Source: Campylobacter majalis
Lineage (GTDB): Bacteria > Campylobacterota > Campylobacteria > Campylobacterales > Campylobacteraceae
Length of the DNA stretch: 64,000 bases
NCBI RefSeq assembly: GCF_905120465.1
Contig: NZ_CAJHOF010000004.1
Coordinates: 1 to 64,000 of the forward strand
Direction: 5' to 3'
The notes under the pieces were generated by a model that was not told the DNA's origin, made no database searches, and saw nothing but the letters and a program-made list of their open reading frames with translations. Numbering within the stretch: the first letter of the stretch is position 1; every line of letters begins with the position of its first letter. This document shows, piece by piece, positions 9,082 to 17,011 of the stretch. The position numbers were made by a program, and so were the translations under genes.

Positions 9082-9276
9082 TTAATTTTGCGGTATAGCA
9101 TCGTTAATGATATTTTTTATTTCTGTTATATTTTCATTTTCTGTTTTTATCAGCTCACGCATTTTAAATCCAGCCTCAATAATAGCGTAAAGCTCTGGCT
9201 TACTTGTGCGCCATCTTTGCAGGGTTCTGGTTGTTATCTTTAAAATTCTTGCTTTATCTTGTTGGCTGTATTTCAT
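9082..9276 (-). CDS. Small HTH-like protein, possible autoregulator
   Basis: This 64-residue basic protein is not one I recognise by family name. The segment KARILKITTRTLQRWRTSKPELY (shown as ILKITTRTLQRWRTS, about residues 11-25) has the shape of a helix-turn-helix with a recognition helix of the RTLQRW kind, found in small phage or toxin-antitoxin regulators. The C-terminal part is helical. It is divergent from the TM2 gene cluster. The 129-bp space between the two starts holds two copies of a palindrome that could be its operator. The role as repressor is inferred from this layout. Confidence 0.6.
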   Translation of the reverse strand: MKYSQQDKARILKITTRTLQRWRTSKPELYAIIEAGFKMRELIKTENENITEIKNIINDAIPQN

Positions 9277-9312
9277 TTTGAAAGTTTAGCTTTTATAAAT
9301 TTAATAGCAAAT

Positions 9313-9359
9313 TACGACATATTGTCTTTTTTAATATTAAATTCAGACATATTGTCGTA
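9313..9359. promoter_or_regulatory. Twin palindrome, probable operator
   Basis: GACATATTGTC occurs twice, at 9316-9326 and 9346-9356, with centres 30 bp apart (close to three helical turns). Each is GACA-N3-TGTC. The left copy is extended to TACGACATATTGTC and the right to GACATATTGTCGTA, so together they define a 17-bp palindrome TACGACATATTGTCGTA. It lies between the divergent HTH gene and TM2 gene, suggesting it controls both. Confidence 0.6.
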
Positions 9360-9405
9360 CTATTCGTTTAATAAAAATTTTAATCAAAATACAAAAGGAG
9401 ATAAA

Positions 9406-9813
9406 ATGCAAAATTTTCAAATTTTAAGAGAGATTAAAAAGCGACTTTTTGGTAAGCATTATAAGGCGTTAAATCAAGAAAATTTGTTAAACAGCGATAA
9501 CATAAATGCCAAATTTGATAGCCTTTTAAAAAAATTATACGAGCTAAAAAGACCAAATTATATAGTTATTTTTGGGTTGCTACTCGGCAATTTTGGTGTT
9601 CATAGGTATTATAATGATGATAAAAAGAAAGCTTTATATTTTTTAATTCCTTCTGTTGCTGTGTTGTTACTTTCAATTTTTGTAATACCAGAAAAAATAG
9701 CAGCAGGTATAAATATGTGGATATAGATTGCTGCACTTATAGATGCAAATATCCTGGCCAGAAAAACTTCTGCTAAAAATTATGAAGAAATAAGAAAAAT
9801 TTTGGGAGCCTAA
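9406..9813 (+). pseudogene. TM2-domain protein interrupted by TAG
   Basis: The first 106 codons (9406-9723) encode a hydrophilic N-terminus followed by a TM2 domain: YIVIFGLLLGNFGVHRYYND with the typical G-x-x-G-x-H-R-F/Y-Y turn, and a second helix IPSVAVLLLSIFVIP. The frame meets TAG at 9724-9726, directly after NMWI, where TM2 proteins continue with the W-x-x-D element. Past the stop the same frame runs to 9813 (IAALIDANILARKTSAKNYE), which is the expected end of the family. So a single nonsense change splits an otherwise intact 135-residue gene. The truncated form could still be made. ATG follows AAAGGAG. Confidence 0.7.
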
Positions 9814-9815
9814 TA

Positions 9816-10181
9816 ATGGACAAGATTGACTATTTTCCTAAAAATTCGCTTTTTCTTTTAAAAGATAGTTTAGAAAAAATAAGTAAATCACAGGAAAACC
9901 AAATATACTTAACGGACTTTAAAAATCCAACAATATGTCTTATTTTATCCATAGTCTTAGGATTTTTCGGGGCGGATAGATACTATATAGGTGATACTCT
10001 TATTTTTGTTATTAAGCTTATTTTGGGTCTTGTTTGTGCTGTTTTGTTAGATATTGCAGCTGATTACGATGTGCTAATAGGTCTTTATGCGATATTTTTT
10101 GTGGTTGATATTTTTTTGGTTCATTTTAGAGTAAAAGATCAAAATTTAAAAAAACTAGAGTTAATTTTAGCAAAATTTTAA
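9816..10181 (+). CDS. TM2-domain membrane protein
   Basis: This 121-residue protein has a polar N-terminal third and a TM2 domain: LILSIVLGFFGADRYYIGD (helix, then the conserved GxxGxDRFYxG turn), a second membrane helix IKLILGLVCAVLL, and a third hydrophobic stretch with FFVVDIFLV, matching the family's W/F-x-x-D end. The function of bacterial TM2 proteins is unknown. It starts three bases after the end of the interrupted TM2 gene and is likely co-transcribed with it and with the lipoprotein gene downstream. It resembles its upstream neighbour in layout, so the two may be paralogues. Confidence 0.75.
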   Translation: MDKIDYFPKNSLFLLKDSLEKISKSQENQIYLTDFKNPTICLILSIVLGFFGADRYYIGDTLIFVIKLILGLVCAVLLDIAADYDVLIGLYAIFFVVDIFLVHFRVKDQNLKKLELILAKF

Positions 10182-10198
10182 ATAAAAAAGGACAAACA

Positions 10199-10612
10199 AT
10201 GTTTTTAAAAACTAAAATTTTAAGTATAGTTGCCATTGGCTTAGTGTTTGTTGGTTGTGGAGATGAAACATATAATTGTCAAAATGAAAAATTTGCAAAA
10301 GAGGCTTATTTTAACGCATATTCTCACATAGCAGAAACACAACCGAGTGAATTTAAATATTTAACAGATCTTGCAAATATTGAAATTTCATTGATTAAAA
10401 TAGATGATAAAGAAAAAACATCTATTTGCCGTGCAAAGCTTGAATGGGATATTGATTTAAATAATGAAAGGGTGGCTGAATCTTTTAAAAAGCTCGTTGG
10501 TGAAAGATATTTAAATCAACTTACAGATAAAAAATACAAAAGCAGTGAAGAAATAACATATGAAATAAGCGATAACGGCAGAGGTGAAAGCATGATAAGA
10601 GTAAAAAGATGA
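10199..10612 (+). CDS. Putative lipoprotein of unknown function
   Basis: This 137-residue protein begins with a lipoprotein signal, MFLKTKILSIVAIGLVFVGC, with the cleavage cysteine at 20. The mature part is polar with an additional two cysteines (YNC near 27, SIC near 81), which could form a disulphide in the periplasm. I do not recognise the domain. Its length and mixed strand/helix look resemble small DUF-type lipoproteins. It sits 17 bases behind the TM2 gene with a ribosome site (AAAGGAC), so it belongs to the same small operon. Its TGA overlaps the ATG of the following frame. Confidence 0.7.
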   Translation: MFLKTKILSIVAIGLVFVGCGDETYNCQNEKFAKEAYFNAYSHIAETQPSEFKYLTDLANIEISLIKIDDKEKTSICRAKLEWDIDLNNERVAESFKKLVGERYLNQLTDKKYKSSEEITYEISDNGRGESMIRVKR

Positions 10613-10989
10613 GCAAAGCTATCATAATATCAATGACAAAATAGGGCTGCTATCCTTTAATAGATGGCGTAAAAAGTGTATTTTATAGAAATCATAAATT
10701 TAAAAACGACTTTGAAAAGATATACTTTTACGAGCCTTTGCCAGCAGGTAAGATTGTCGACGAGGCTGATGTAGATACTATTATAATTAGCGACAAAGAT
10801 AGCATTTGGGAAGATACGGCAGAAAATTCCGTAATTAGCAAGGCTTCATTTTTTGAGTTTTTAAAGGATAAAAGCAATGCTACTGCTGTAAAAATAAAAA
10901 ATGCCAAACGATATGAAAAATCACGAGAAATAAGCGAATTTGGTAAAAATTTAATGCCACCGCAAAGATTTTTATACTTGGATTATTAA
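10609..10989 (+). pseudogene. Unknown gene interrupted by early TAG
   Basis: ATG at 10609 overlaps the stop of the lipoprotein gene (ATGA), suggesting translational coupling. The frame begins MSKAIIISMTK, meets TAG at 10642-10644 (codon 12), then stays open for 114 more codons to 10989 (GCYPLIDGVKSVFYRNHKF, EKIYFYEPLPAGKIV). This looks like one point mutation in a 126-residue gene. A restart at TTG 10738 would give only 83 residues and lacks a ribosome site. I do not recognise the protein family; it is polar, with no signal peptide or membrane helix. Confidence 0.55.
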
Positions 10990-11019
10990 ATTTGCAAAGC
11001 CAAAAGACTTTGCAAATTT
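10988..11019. terminator. Bidirectional terminator
   Basis: AAATTTGCAAAG and CTTTGCAAATTT form a twelve-base perfect stem around CCAAAAGA between two convergent genes. With A and T runs at both sides, it can end transcription from either direction. Confidence 0.7.
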
Positions 11020-12356
11020 TAGTTTTTAAAGCTATGTATCGGAGCTGGGATCTGTCCGCCACGAGCGATGAAGTCAGCCGATGAGTTTTTATTTACACTC
11101 ATTACAGGTGCCGTGCCTAAAAGTCCGCCAAACTCGATCATATCGCCCTCTTTGCCAAGTGGGATGATTCGTACGGCGGTTGTTTTTTGATTTATCACGC
11201 CAATCGCTGCTTCATCTGCGATGATAGCTGAAATCGTCGCTTCTGGCGTATCAGCAGGGATTGCGATCATATCAAGCCCAACTGAGCAAATCGCAGTCAT
11301 GGCTTCAAGCTTTTCTAAATTTAACGACCCGCTTTGCACCGCGGCTATCATGCCTTCATCTTCTGAAACTGGTATAAACGCACCGCTTAGACCGCCGACT
11401 TGATTACACGCCATCACGCCGCCCTTCTTGACAGCGTCATTTAGTAGCGCAAGTGCAGCCGTCGTGCCGTGAGTGCCGACCGCTTCAAGTCCCATCTCTT
11501 CAAGCACACGAGCGACTGAGTCGCCCACGGCTGGAGTTGGAGCTAGGCTAAGATCGACTATGCCAAATTTCACACCAAGTCGCTCAGACGCCATTTGACC
11601 CACTAGCTGACCGATACGAGTTATCTTAAATGCCGTTTTTTTAACCGTTTCAGCCACGACATCAAAGCTCTCACCACGCACCTTTTCAAGTGCTCTTTTT
11701 ACCACACCAGGTCCTGAAACGCCGACATTTATCACGACATCAGCCTCGCCCACGCCGTGAAATGCACCTGCCATGAAAGGATTATCCTCGACTGCATTTG
11801 CAAAGACCACAAGCTTTGCTGCACCTAAGTCTGAAGCCTGAGCCGTTTGTTTTATCACTCGCCCCATATCACGCACAGCTGTCATATTTATGCCAGTTTT
11901 GGTTGAGCCGACATTTACCGAGGCACAGACTTTGCTAGTTTGGGCCAGGGCGGCTGGAATGGAGTTTATTAAAATTTCATCGCCCTTTGCATAGCCTTTT
12001 TGCACCAAAGCCGAAAAGCCACCGATGAAATCAACACCCACATCGTGTGCTGCTTTATCAAGCGTTTTGGCAAATTTGATGTAGTCTTTCTCATTTGTTG
12101 CTGCAGCGATGATAGCGATAGGGGTTACAGATATGCGTTTATTTACGATAGGTATGCCAAGCTCGGCTGAAATTTCATCGCCAACACGAACTAAATCTTT
12201 GGCACAGTGCGTAATCTTTTTGTAAATTTTCTCACACGCCTTGTCGCTGTCACTATCGATACATTCAAGCAACGAAATACCCATAGTTATGGTTCTTATA
12301 TCAAAATTTTGCTCCTCGATCATCGCGATCGTTTCGGTTACTTGTCTTATATTCAT
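11019..12356 (-). CDS. PFL family protein (UPF0210/DUF711)
   Basis: This 445-residue cytoplasmic protein is a member of UPF0210 (PFL family, DUF711), related in fold to pyruvate formate-lyase type barrels but without known catalytic function. The length is typical. Recognisable conserved stretches are [17 protein letters not shown] near residue 22, [15 protein letters not shown] near 148, [15 protein letters not shown] near 210, and [20 protein letters not shown] near 293. It is followed after 9 bases upstream-to-downstream by the ACT-domain gene that precedes it, and this ACT plus UPF0210 pair is conserved across many bacteria. That suggests the ACT protein regulates it. The substrate is unknown. 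Confidence 0.85.
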   Translation of the reverse strand: MNIRQVTETIAMIEEQNFDIRTITMGISLLECIDSDSDKACEKIYKKITHCAKDLVRVGDEISAELGIPIVNKRISVTPIAIIAAATNEKDYIKFAKTLDKAAHDVGVDFIGGFSALVQKGYAKGDEILINSIPAALAQTSKVCASVNVGSTKTGINMTAVRDMGRVIKQTAQASDLGAAKLVVFANAVEDNPFMAGAFHGVGEADVVINVGVSGPGVVKRALEKVRGESFDVVAETVKKTAFKITRIGQLVGQMASERLGVKFGIVDLSLAPTPAVGDSVARVLEEMGLEAVGTHGTTAALALLNDAVKKGGVMACNQVGGLSGAFIPVSEDEGMIAAVQSGSLNLEKLEAMTAICSVGLDMIAIPADTPEATISAIIADEAAIGVINQKTTAVRIIPLGKEGDMIEFGGLLGTAPVMSVNKNSSADFIARGGQIPAPIHSFKN

Positions 12357-12365
12357 TTTCGCACC

Positions 12366-12632
12366 TTAAATGTTGTGCATAGCATCAAAGATTGCAGCAC
12401 TTTGGATGTTGATTTTCACGCCAAGTCCCTCGCCAAAGCTCTCAAGTTCAGCTCTAAGTGCGGCAAAATCCTGCTTTTCATCAGACGAAGCCACCATCAT
12501 CATCGTAAAAAACTCATCCAAAATAGTTTGTGAAATATCATCTATATTTAGCCCTAAAGATGAAATTTTTCCACTCACACCAGCAACTATTCCCTTTTTA
12601 TCCTTGCCAACAACTGTTATAATTACTTTCAT
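12366..12632 (-). CDS. ACT domain protein (UPF0237)
   Basis: This 88-residue protein is a single ACT domain (UPF0237 family). The start MKVIITVVGKDKKGIVAGVS is the beta-alpha unit typical of ACT domains that bind small effectors such as amino acids. The middle has DDISQTILDEFFTMMMVAS. Stand-alone ACT proteins of this kind are normally encoded next to UPF0210, as here, with a 9-bp gap. It probably acts as the regulatory partner of that protein. The ligand is not known. Confidence 0.85.
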   Translation of the reverse strand: MKVIITVVGKDKKGIVAGVSGKISSLGLNIDDISQTILDEFFTMMMVASSDEKQDFAALRAELESFGEGLGVKINIQSAAIFDAMHNI

Positions 12633-12650
12633 GTTTTTCCTTATGTTTAT

Positions 12651-13316
12651 TTATGATTTAAAATTACTTAAAAGTAAATTTGTTAATTCATTTGCGTCTT
12701 TGACGCTTTTATAATTGCTCTCATTTATCTCATGTGGTTTACGAAAACCCCATGGCACATATATCGCATCAACATTAGCGTTGTGAGCTGTTTGTATATC
12801 TACATCTGTATCACCTATAAAAACAGCTTCATCATGCCTAACTCCAGCTGTTTTTATGATTAGCTCAACTCCTGCTTTATCCGGCTTACTTGGCAGGTTA
12901 TCGCATACACCAACAACTTTTACCCACGAAAACTCACCAAAAATTTCATCAACAATCTTATCTAGCATATAATCGACTTTGTTTGAGTTTATTGCAATTT
13001 TATAGCCTTTTTTGGTAATTTTTCTAAGCATATTAATTATCCCATCATATGGTGCTATATCTAGCATGTAGTGTTTTTCATATTGCACTAAAAGCTCTTT
13101 GTAGTAGCCATCTAGCTCGTCATCGCTCACATCAAAGCCCAAAGCACGTTTGGCTAAAATTTTAAGCCCATTACCAACAAATGATGTATATTTTTCTATA
13201 TCGTGAGTTGCTAGATTATGAGACTGCAATACGTTATTCATTGATTTTGCTATGCCACCTATTGTGTTTAAAAGTGTTCCGTCTAGATCAAATATGGCAA
13301 GTTTGTACTTTTGCAT
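12651..13316 (-). CDS. HAD-superfamily phosphatase, phosphoglycolate phosphatase type
   Basis: This 221-residue haloacid dehalogenase hydrolase shows motif I FDLDGTLLNT (nucleophile Asp9, acid Asp11), an alpha-helical cap of C1 type (about residues 18-80), motif II with INSNK, and motif IV IGDTDVDIQTA near 167, which binds magnesium. The C-terminal AIYVPWGFRKPHEI is close to Gph/PpaX-type enzymes that hydrolyse 2-phosphoglycolate or pyrophosphate. Substrate cannot be fixed from sequence. It lies 18 bases upstream of the ACT gene on the same strand and may share its transcript. Confidence 0.8.
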   Translation of the reverse strand: MQKYKLAIFDLDGTLLNTIGGIAKSMNNVLQSHNLATHDIEKYTSFVGNGLKILAKRALGFDVSDDELDGYYKELLVQYEKHYMLDIAPYDGIINMLRKITKKGYKIAINSNKVDYMLDKIVDEIFGEFSWVKVVGVCDNLPSKPDKAGVELIIKTAGVRHDEAVFIGDTDVDIQTAHNANVDAIYVPWGFRKPHEINESNYKSVKDANELTNLLLSNFKS

Positions 13317-13387
13317 TTTTGTCCCCTTAAAAGATTTTGCACCTTTAAATGATAACTTAAAATTTGTTATTTGTAGTTAAAAGTAAT

Positions 13388-13421
13388 CAAAAATATCTTA
13401 TTCAGAGATTTCTCTCTGAAT
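13388..13421 (-). terminator. Terminator after the TAXI protein gene
   Basis: ATTCAGAGA and TCTCTGAAT form a nine-base perfect stem with a TTTC loop. On the minus strand it is followed by TAAGATATTTTTG. It lies just past the stop of the solute-binding protein gene. Confidence 0.7.
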
Positions 13422-13426
13422 AGTTT

Positions 13427-14365
13427 TTATTGCAATAAACCAGCCTCTTTAAAAACAGCTTCAGCTGCTGGATGAAGTGGTGCAGATAAGCCCTCTAATA
13501 GGCTTTCTTTGGTTACTGTAGATAGTGCTGGATGAAGCGATTTGTATTCGTCAAAATTATCAAGTATAGCCTTAACTATGCCTTTTACAGCCTCATTGCT
13601 TGTTTGATCTGTAGTGACTAATACCGCTTTTACACCTATGCTTTGCACATCTTTATCAACGCCAATATATGTGCCTTTTGCAATTGTGCCTTTTGCGAAG
13701 TATGGAAATTGCTCAATCATAGCATCGATGTCATCACCAGAAATATCAAGTATATCAATAGGCATTGAGTTAGCGGCATCTGTAATATTTGCTGTTGGAT
13801 GTCCTACCATAAAACTGTAACCGTCTATTTTTTTATCTTTTAATGCATGTGGGCATTCTTGAACCGTTAGCACACCTCTATGTCCAAGACTATCAACGTT
13901 GAAATTTTTTGCTTTTAAGACGGCTAGAGTTGTTACTTCGTTGCCACTTCCAGGATTGCCGACATTGTATTTTTTACCAGCTAGATCGTCTATATTTTGT
14001 ATCCCACTTGCTTTTGATACAACAAAGGCGAGAAGCTCTGGGTATATCGATACAACAGAGCGTAGTTTGTCATCTGCTGCACCTTCAAATTTACCCTTGC
14101 CATTATACTTATCATATACTACGTCGCTTTGAACAAATCCAAATGTAAGCTCTTTTTTAAGGACATTATTTACGTTATAAACCGAACCGCCAGTTGATTG
14201 CACTGAGCATTTTATTTCTGGATTTTTATTTGCAAGACGACAAATCGCTCCACCAATAGGATAGTATGTGCCTGTCATGCCACCAGTGCCAATACTAACA
14301 AATTCCTTTGCTCCAAGCGTAGTGACAAGCAAAAGTCCAGATAAAATTATAGAAGTTTTCTTCAT
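13427..14365 (-). CDS. TAXI-type TRAP transporter solute-binding protein
   Basis: This 312-residue periplasmic protein starts with a signal peptide, MKKTSIILSGLLLVTTLGAK, cleaved after about residue 19. The mature start EFVSIGTGGMTGTYYPIGGA is the hallmark of the TAXI (TRAP-associated extracytoplasmic immunogenic) family, as are NVNNVLKKELTFGFVQSD and NPGSGNEVT. These proteins capture small acids such as glutamate or dicarboxylates for a TRAP permease. No permease gene (DctM/DctQ or fused type) lies next to it, which is unusual, so the membrane part must be elsewhere or missing. It has its own terminator and ribosome site (AGGAGA). Confidence 0.88.
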   Translation of the reverse strand: MKKTSIILSGLLLVTTLGAKEFVSIGTGGMTGTYYPIGGAICRLANKNPEIKCSVQSTGGSVYNVNNVLKKELTFGFVQSDVVYDKYNGKGKFEGAADDKLRSVVSIYPELLAFVVSKASGIQNIDDLAGKKYNVGNPGSGNEVTTLAVLKAKNFNVDSLGHRGVLTVQECPHALKDKKIDGYSFMVGHPTANITDAANSMPIDILDISGDDIDAMIEQFPYFAKGTIAKGTYIGVDKDVQSIGVKAVLVTTDQTSNEAVKGIVKAILDNFDEYKSLHPALSTVTKESLLEGLSAPLHPAAEAVFKEAGLLQ

Positions 14366-14525
14366 GATTTCTCCTTTGTTAAAACTTTTTTATATTCTAG
14401 CGATTTTTATCTTTATTTTAAGAATTTGTATGTGCAAATTTGTAAATTTTTATTTTTTGTGTAAAAAAGTAGCAATCTATTATAAAATATTTACTTAAGA
14501 AAAAATTTATATTATTTTTTATGGC

Positions 14526-15218
14526 TTAGCTATTTTCTATGTTTGCCTGTGAATAAATTTTAAAATCTGGAAATGAGAGTGCTGTAAGCGTATTTCCGCG
14601 AGAATTATTAAAAATACATCCTGTGTCGATATTTGCATAGTATCGTGTAATGATAGGAGTAGGAGTAGGTGTGTGTCCAAATACATTAAAAATATCTTTG
14701 TTTTCATGCGTATCATCACGCCCACATAATAGGTGACGGCGAAAGTCAGCGTAATTAGCATCACTATTTCTAAGCCACCACATTTGTCCTACCGCCGAGT
14801 GCGACACAACCAGCCTTTTGCCATCATTAGTAGCTAAATCATACTCTAAAAAAAGTGGTAAATTTTTAAGAAATTTCACGTGTGAACGCCTAAAATCTAC
14901 GCTTTTATCTTTGTATGATTTAAATGTTTGCTCTCCGCCATGCATGTAAAACCACCGCTCATCGCTAACTTTGCCACCATGGATAAATTCACTCTCATAA
15001 GCTAAAAGACGATATTCATGATTTCCCATTACGCAATCGTAGTTTTGGCTTTTTATAAGCTCTATGACATCAGCACTACTGTTACCACGATCGATTAAAT
15101 CACCCACAAAGCAAATTTTACTATCAAATTTTTGTGGCAGTTGTTTAATCAGTGCTAAAAGCGTCTTATAACAACCATGCACATCTCCGATAATGAAAAT
15201 TTGCTCCATTTTACCCAT
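14526..15218 (-). CDS. Metallophosphoesterase, serine/threonine phosphatase type
   Basis: This 230-residue protein is a calcineurin-like phosphoesterase of the bacterial PrpE/ApaH/PP1-like group. All metal-binding motifs are present: GDVHGCYKTL near residue 11, GDLIDRGNSS near 40, GNHEYRLL near 66, SHSAVGQ near 137, and a late HTP (FGHTP near 178). It could remove phosphate from proteins or cleave dinucleoside tetraphosphates. The start is ATG at 15218 just after the stop of the upstream gene; a second ATG at 15209 is possible. It is probably translated with the small membrane protein gene upstream. Confidence 0.82.
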   Translation of the reverse strand: MGKMEQIFIIGDVHGCYKTLLALIKQLPQKFDSKICFVGDLIDRGNSSADVIELIKSQNYDCVMGNHEYRLLAYESEFIHGGKVSDERWFYMHGGEQTFKSYKDKSVDFRRSHVKFLKNLPLFLEYDLATNDGKRLVVSHSAVGQMWWLRNSDANYADFRRHLLCGRDDTHENKDIFNVFGHTPTPTPIITRYYANIDTGCIFNNSRGNTLTALSFPDFKIYSQANIENS

Positions 15219-15221
15219 CAA

Positions 15222-15677
15222 TTAGCTTTGAAAATCGTAATTTTTGTCGTTTAATATCTGCAAAAACTCATTAAAATTTGATCTTATAAGTGTTTGATAT
15301 CTAGCAAATTTGTATATTTTTTCACTATTTTTAAAGCTGATTTTATAAATAGCGATATTATTAATTTTTAAATATGTCTTTTTTAGCTGCTTAACATCGG
15401 CAAATTTATATTGCGACACAAGGCTATCATTGTTAAAAATGTAGATAAAATTTTCATCAAACCACAACGTCACGTCTGTTATAAAAAATCTTTCAAGTCC
15501 TATAAAATACGGATAAACAGATAATCTTTTTACGCTTTTTGGCTCACAAACGCCTATTTTATCAAGTTGCCTTGCGTTTAATTTAGTATCATTTTTAAAA
15601 AATATGTTGTAAAACATCCCACCAAAAAACATTATAAGTGCTATTAAGATTAAAATTTCAATCAGTTTTTCGCTCAT
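15222..15677 (-). CDS. Membrane-anchored protein of unknown function
   Basis: This 151-residue protein has one N-terminal membrane helix (IEILILIALIMFFGGMFYNI) and a polar rest that alternates beta-like stretches (YPYFIGLERFFITDVTLWF, NNIAIYKISFKN). I do not recognise it. The start ATG at 15677 follows one base after the stop of the amidase gene (TAAAATG), implying coupled translation. It is followed closely by the metallophosphatase gene. The context gives no clear role. Confidence 0.6.
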   Translation of the reverse strand: MSEKLIEILILIALIMFFGGMFYNIFFKNDTKLNARQLDKIGVCEPKSVKRLSVYPYFIGLERFFITDVTLWFDENFIYIFNNDSLVSQYKFADVKQLKKTYLKINNIAIYKISFKNSEKIYKFARYQTLIRSNFNEFLQILNDKNYDFQS

Positions 15678-15678
15678 T

Positions 15679-16551
15679 TTAATCAATAAATCTTTTTGTT
15701 AAATTCTCATACGCATCGATTCTGCGATCTCGCAAGAAAGGCCAAATTCTACGCACTTCCTCGCTTCGTTTCATGTCAATATCTACTAAAAAGCACTGCT
15801 CACTTTGGCTGTCTGCACGCAAAACTTGCTCACCCTGAGCCCCAAAAACAAAGCTATTTCCCCAAAATCTTATGCCATCAGCCACGCCGGAGCTATCAGG
15901 CTCAAAGCCCACACGATTTACAGCTACAACTGGCAGACCGTTTGCCACGGCATGACCCCTTTGCACCGCAACCCAAGCCTCTAATTGGCGAGATTTTTCA
16001 TCGTCGCTGTCGCCATCAAACCAGCCTATCGCCGTAGGATAGATTAAAATTTCAGCCCCTTTAAGTGCCATAAGCCTAGCCGCCTCTGGATACCACTGAT
16101 CCCAGCACACCAAAACACCTAATTTGCCTACGCTCGTTTGTATCGGCTCAAAGCCAATATCGCCTGGCGTAAAGTAAAATTTCTCATAAAAAAGCGGATC
16201 ATCAGGGATATGCATCTTGCGGTATTTGCCAGCCACACTGCCGTCTTTTTCAAAGACAAAAGCCGTGTTGTGATAAAGCCCAGCCGTTCGCTTCTCAAAG
16301 AGTGAAGTTACCAGCACTACGCCGTTTTGCTTAGCTACTTTGCCCCAAAAAGCAACATCGCTCTCCCACTCATTTGCCAAGTCAAAAAACGCGGTATCTT
16401 CACTCTGGCAAAAATACTGTGTTTGATGAAGCTCCTGACATACCACAAGCTCGGCACCACCTTGCTTTGCCTGTTTTATTAGCTCGCAAGTTTTAGAATT
16501 TGTAGCCTCTTTTGAGCCGTGAAATTTTTGCTGGATTAATGCTATTTTCAT
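15679..16551 (-). CDS. aguB: N-carbamoylputrescine amidase
   Basis: This 290-residue nitrilase-superfamily enzyme hydrolyses N-carbamoylputrescine to putrescine, CO2 and ammonia. The catalytic triad is visible: Glu40 in CQELHQ, Lys112 in YRKMHIPDD and Cys149 in GVLVCWDQWYPEAAR. The segment SGVADGIRFWGNSFV and the end IRRIWPFLRDRRIDAY are characteristic of the AguB group. It is encoded on the same strand downstream of agmatine deiminase, with a small exported protein between. Together the two enzymes convert agmatine to putrescine. The assignment is strong. Confidence 0.92.
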   Translation of the reverse strand: MKIALIQQKFHGSKEATNSKTCELIKQAKQGGAELVVCQELHQTQYFCQSEDTAFFDLANEWESDVAFWGKVAKQNGVVLVTSLFEKRTAGLYHNTAFVFEKDGSVAGKYRKMHIPDDPLFYEKFYFTPGDIGFEPIQTSVGKLGVLVCWDQWYPEAARLMALKGAEILIYPTAIGWFDGDSDDEKSRQLEAWVAVQRGHAVANGLPVVAVNRVGFEPDSSGVADGIRFWGNSFVFGAQGEQVLRADSQSEQCFLVDIDMKRSEEVRRIWPFLRDRRIDAYENLTKRFID

Positions 16552-16568
16552 ATCTTTCCTTAATAAAT

Positions 16569-16982
16569 TTATCTTACTAACTCTATTTTTATCTCTCCAT
16601 CGATTGCGACTTTTGCAATATCTTCATCTGTGATCTCGCCAAGCCTTACGATACCATCATAATATGACTGATCTTTGTAATAAATCACAAAATTTTGCCA
16701 CGGTGCAAAGTAGCTAAGTTCGCCCTTTTTACCATCACTTCCACGTGGCGAGTTGCTTATATCAAGTGGCATCTTTAGCTTTGCATATTTTTCAGCATTT
16801 GCGTAATCTTGCAAATTTAACACAATCGGAAGCTGTGCAGCAAAGCTACGAGCCACCAATGTATCGTCCAAAATCGCTTTAAATTCGCCATTTTTATTTT
16901 TTATAATAATTTGCATTTTATCTCCTGCGTTTAAATTTAAAGCTATAAAAAACGACATAAAAAATATTAAAACTCTAAACAT
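16569..16982 (-). CDS. Exported cyclophilin-like fold protein
   Basis: This 137-residue protein has a signal peptide (MFRVLIFFMSFFIALNLNAG, cleavage near 19). The rest matches the cyclophilin-like beta-barrel domain found in many small exported or cytosolic proteins (DDTLVARSFAAQLPIVLNLQD, YFAPWQNFVIYYKDQSYYDG, IVRLGEI). It lacks the residues of active prolyl isomerases, so enzyme activity is doubtful. It sits 17 bases upstream of the amidase gene and 29 bases after agmatine deiminase, so the three genes form an operon. A link with polyamine uptake or handling is only a guess. Confidence 0.75.
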   Translation of the reverse strand: MFRVLIFFMSFFIALNLNAGDKMQIIIKNKNGEFKAILDDTLVARSFAAQLPIVLNLQDYANAEKYAKLKMPLDISNSPRGSDGKKGELSYFAPWQNFVIYYKDQSYYDGIVRLGEITDEDIAKVAIDGEIKIELVR

Positions 16983-17011
16983 TTTTGTTAAATTCCAAAA
17001 TAAGCAAGAAT

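Noticed and set aside
9259-9405. Earlier start for the first TM2 gene
   Set aside because: It would translate through the twin palindromes; the ATG at 9406 has the ribosome site.
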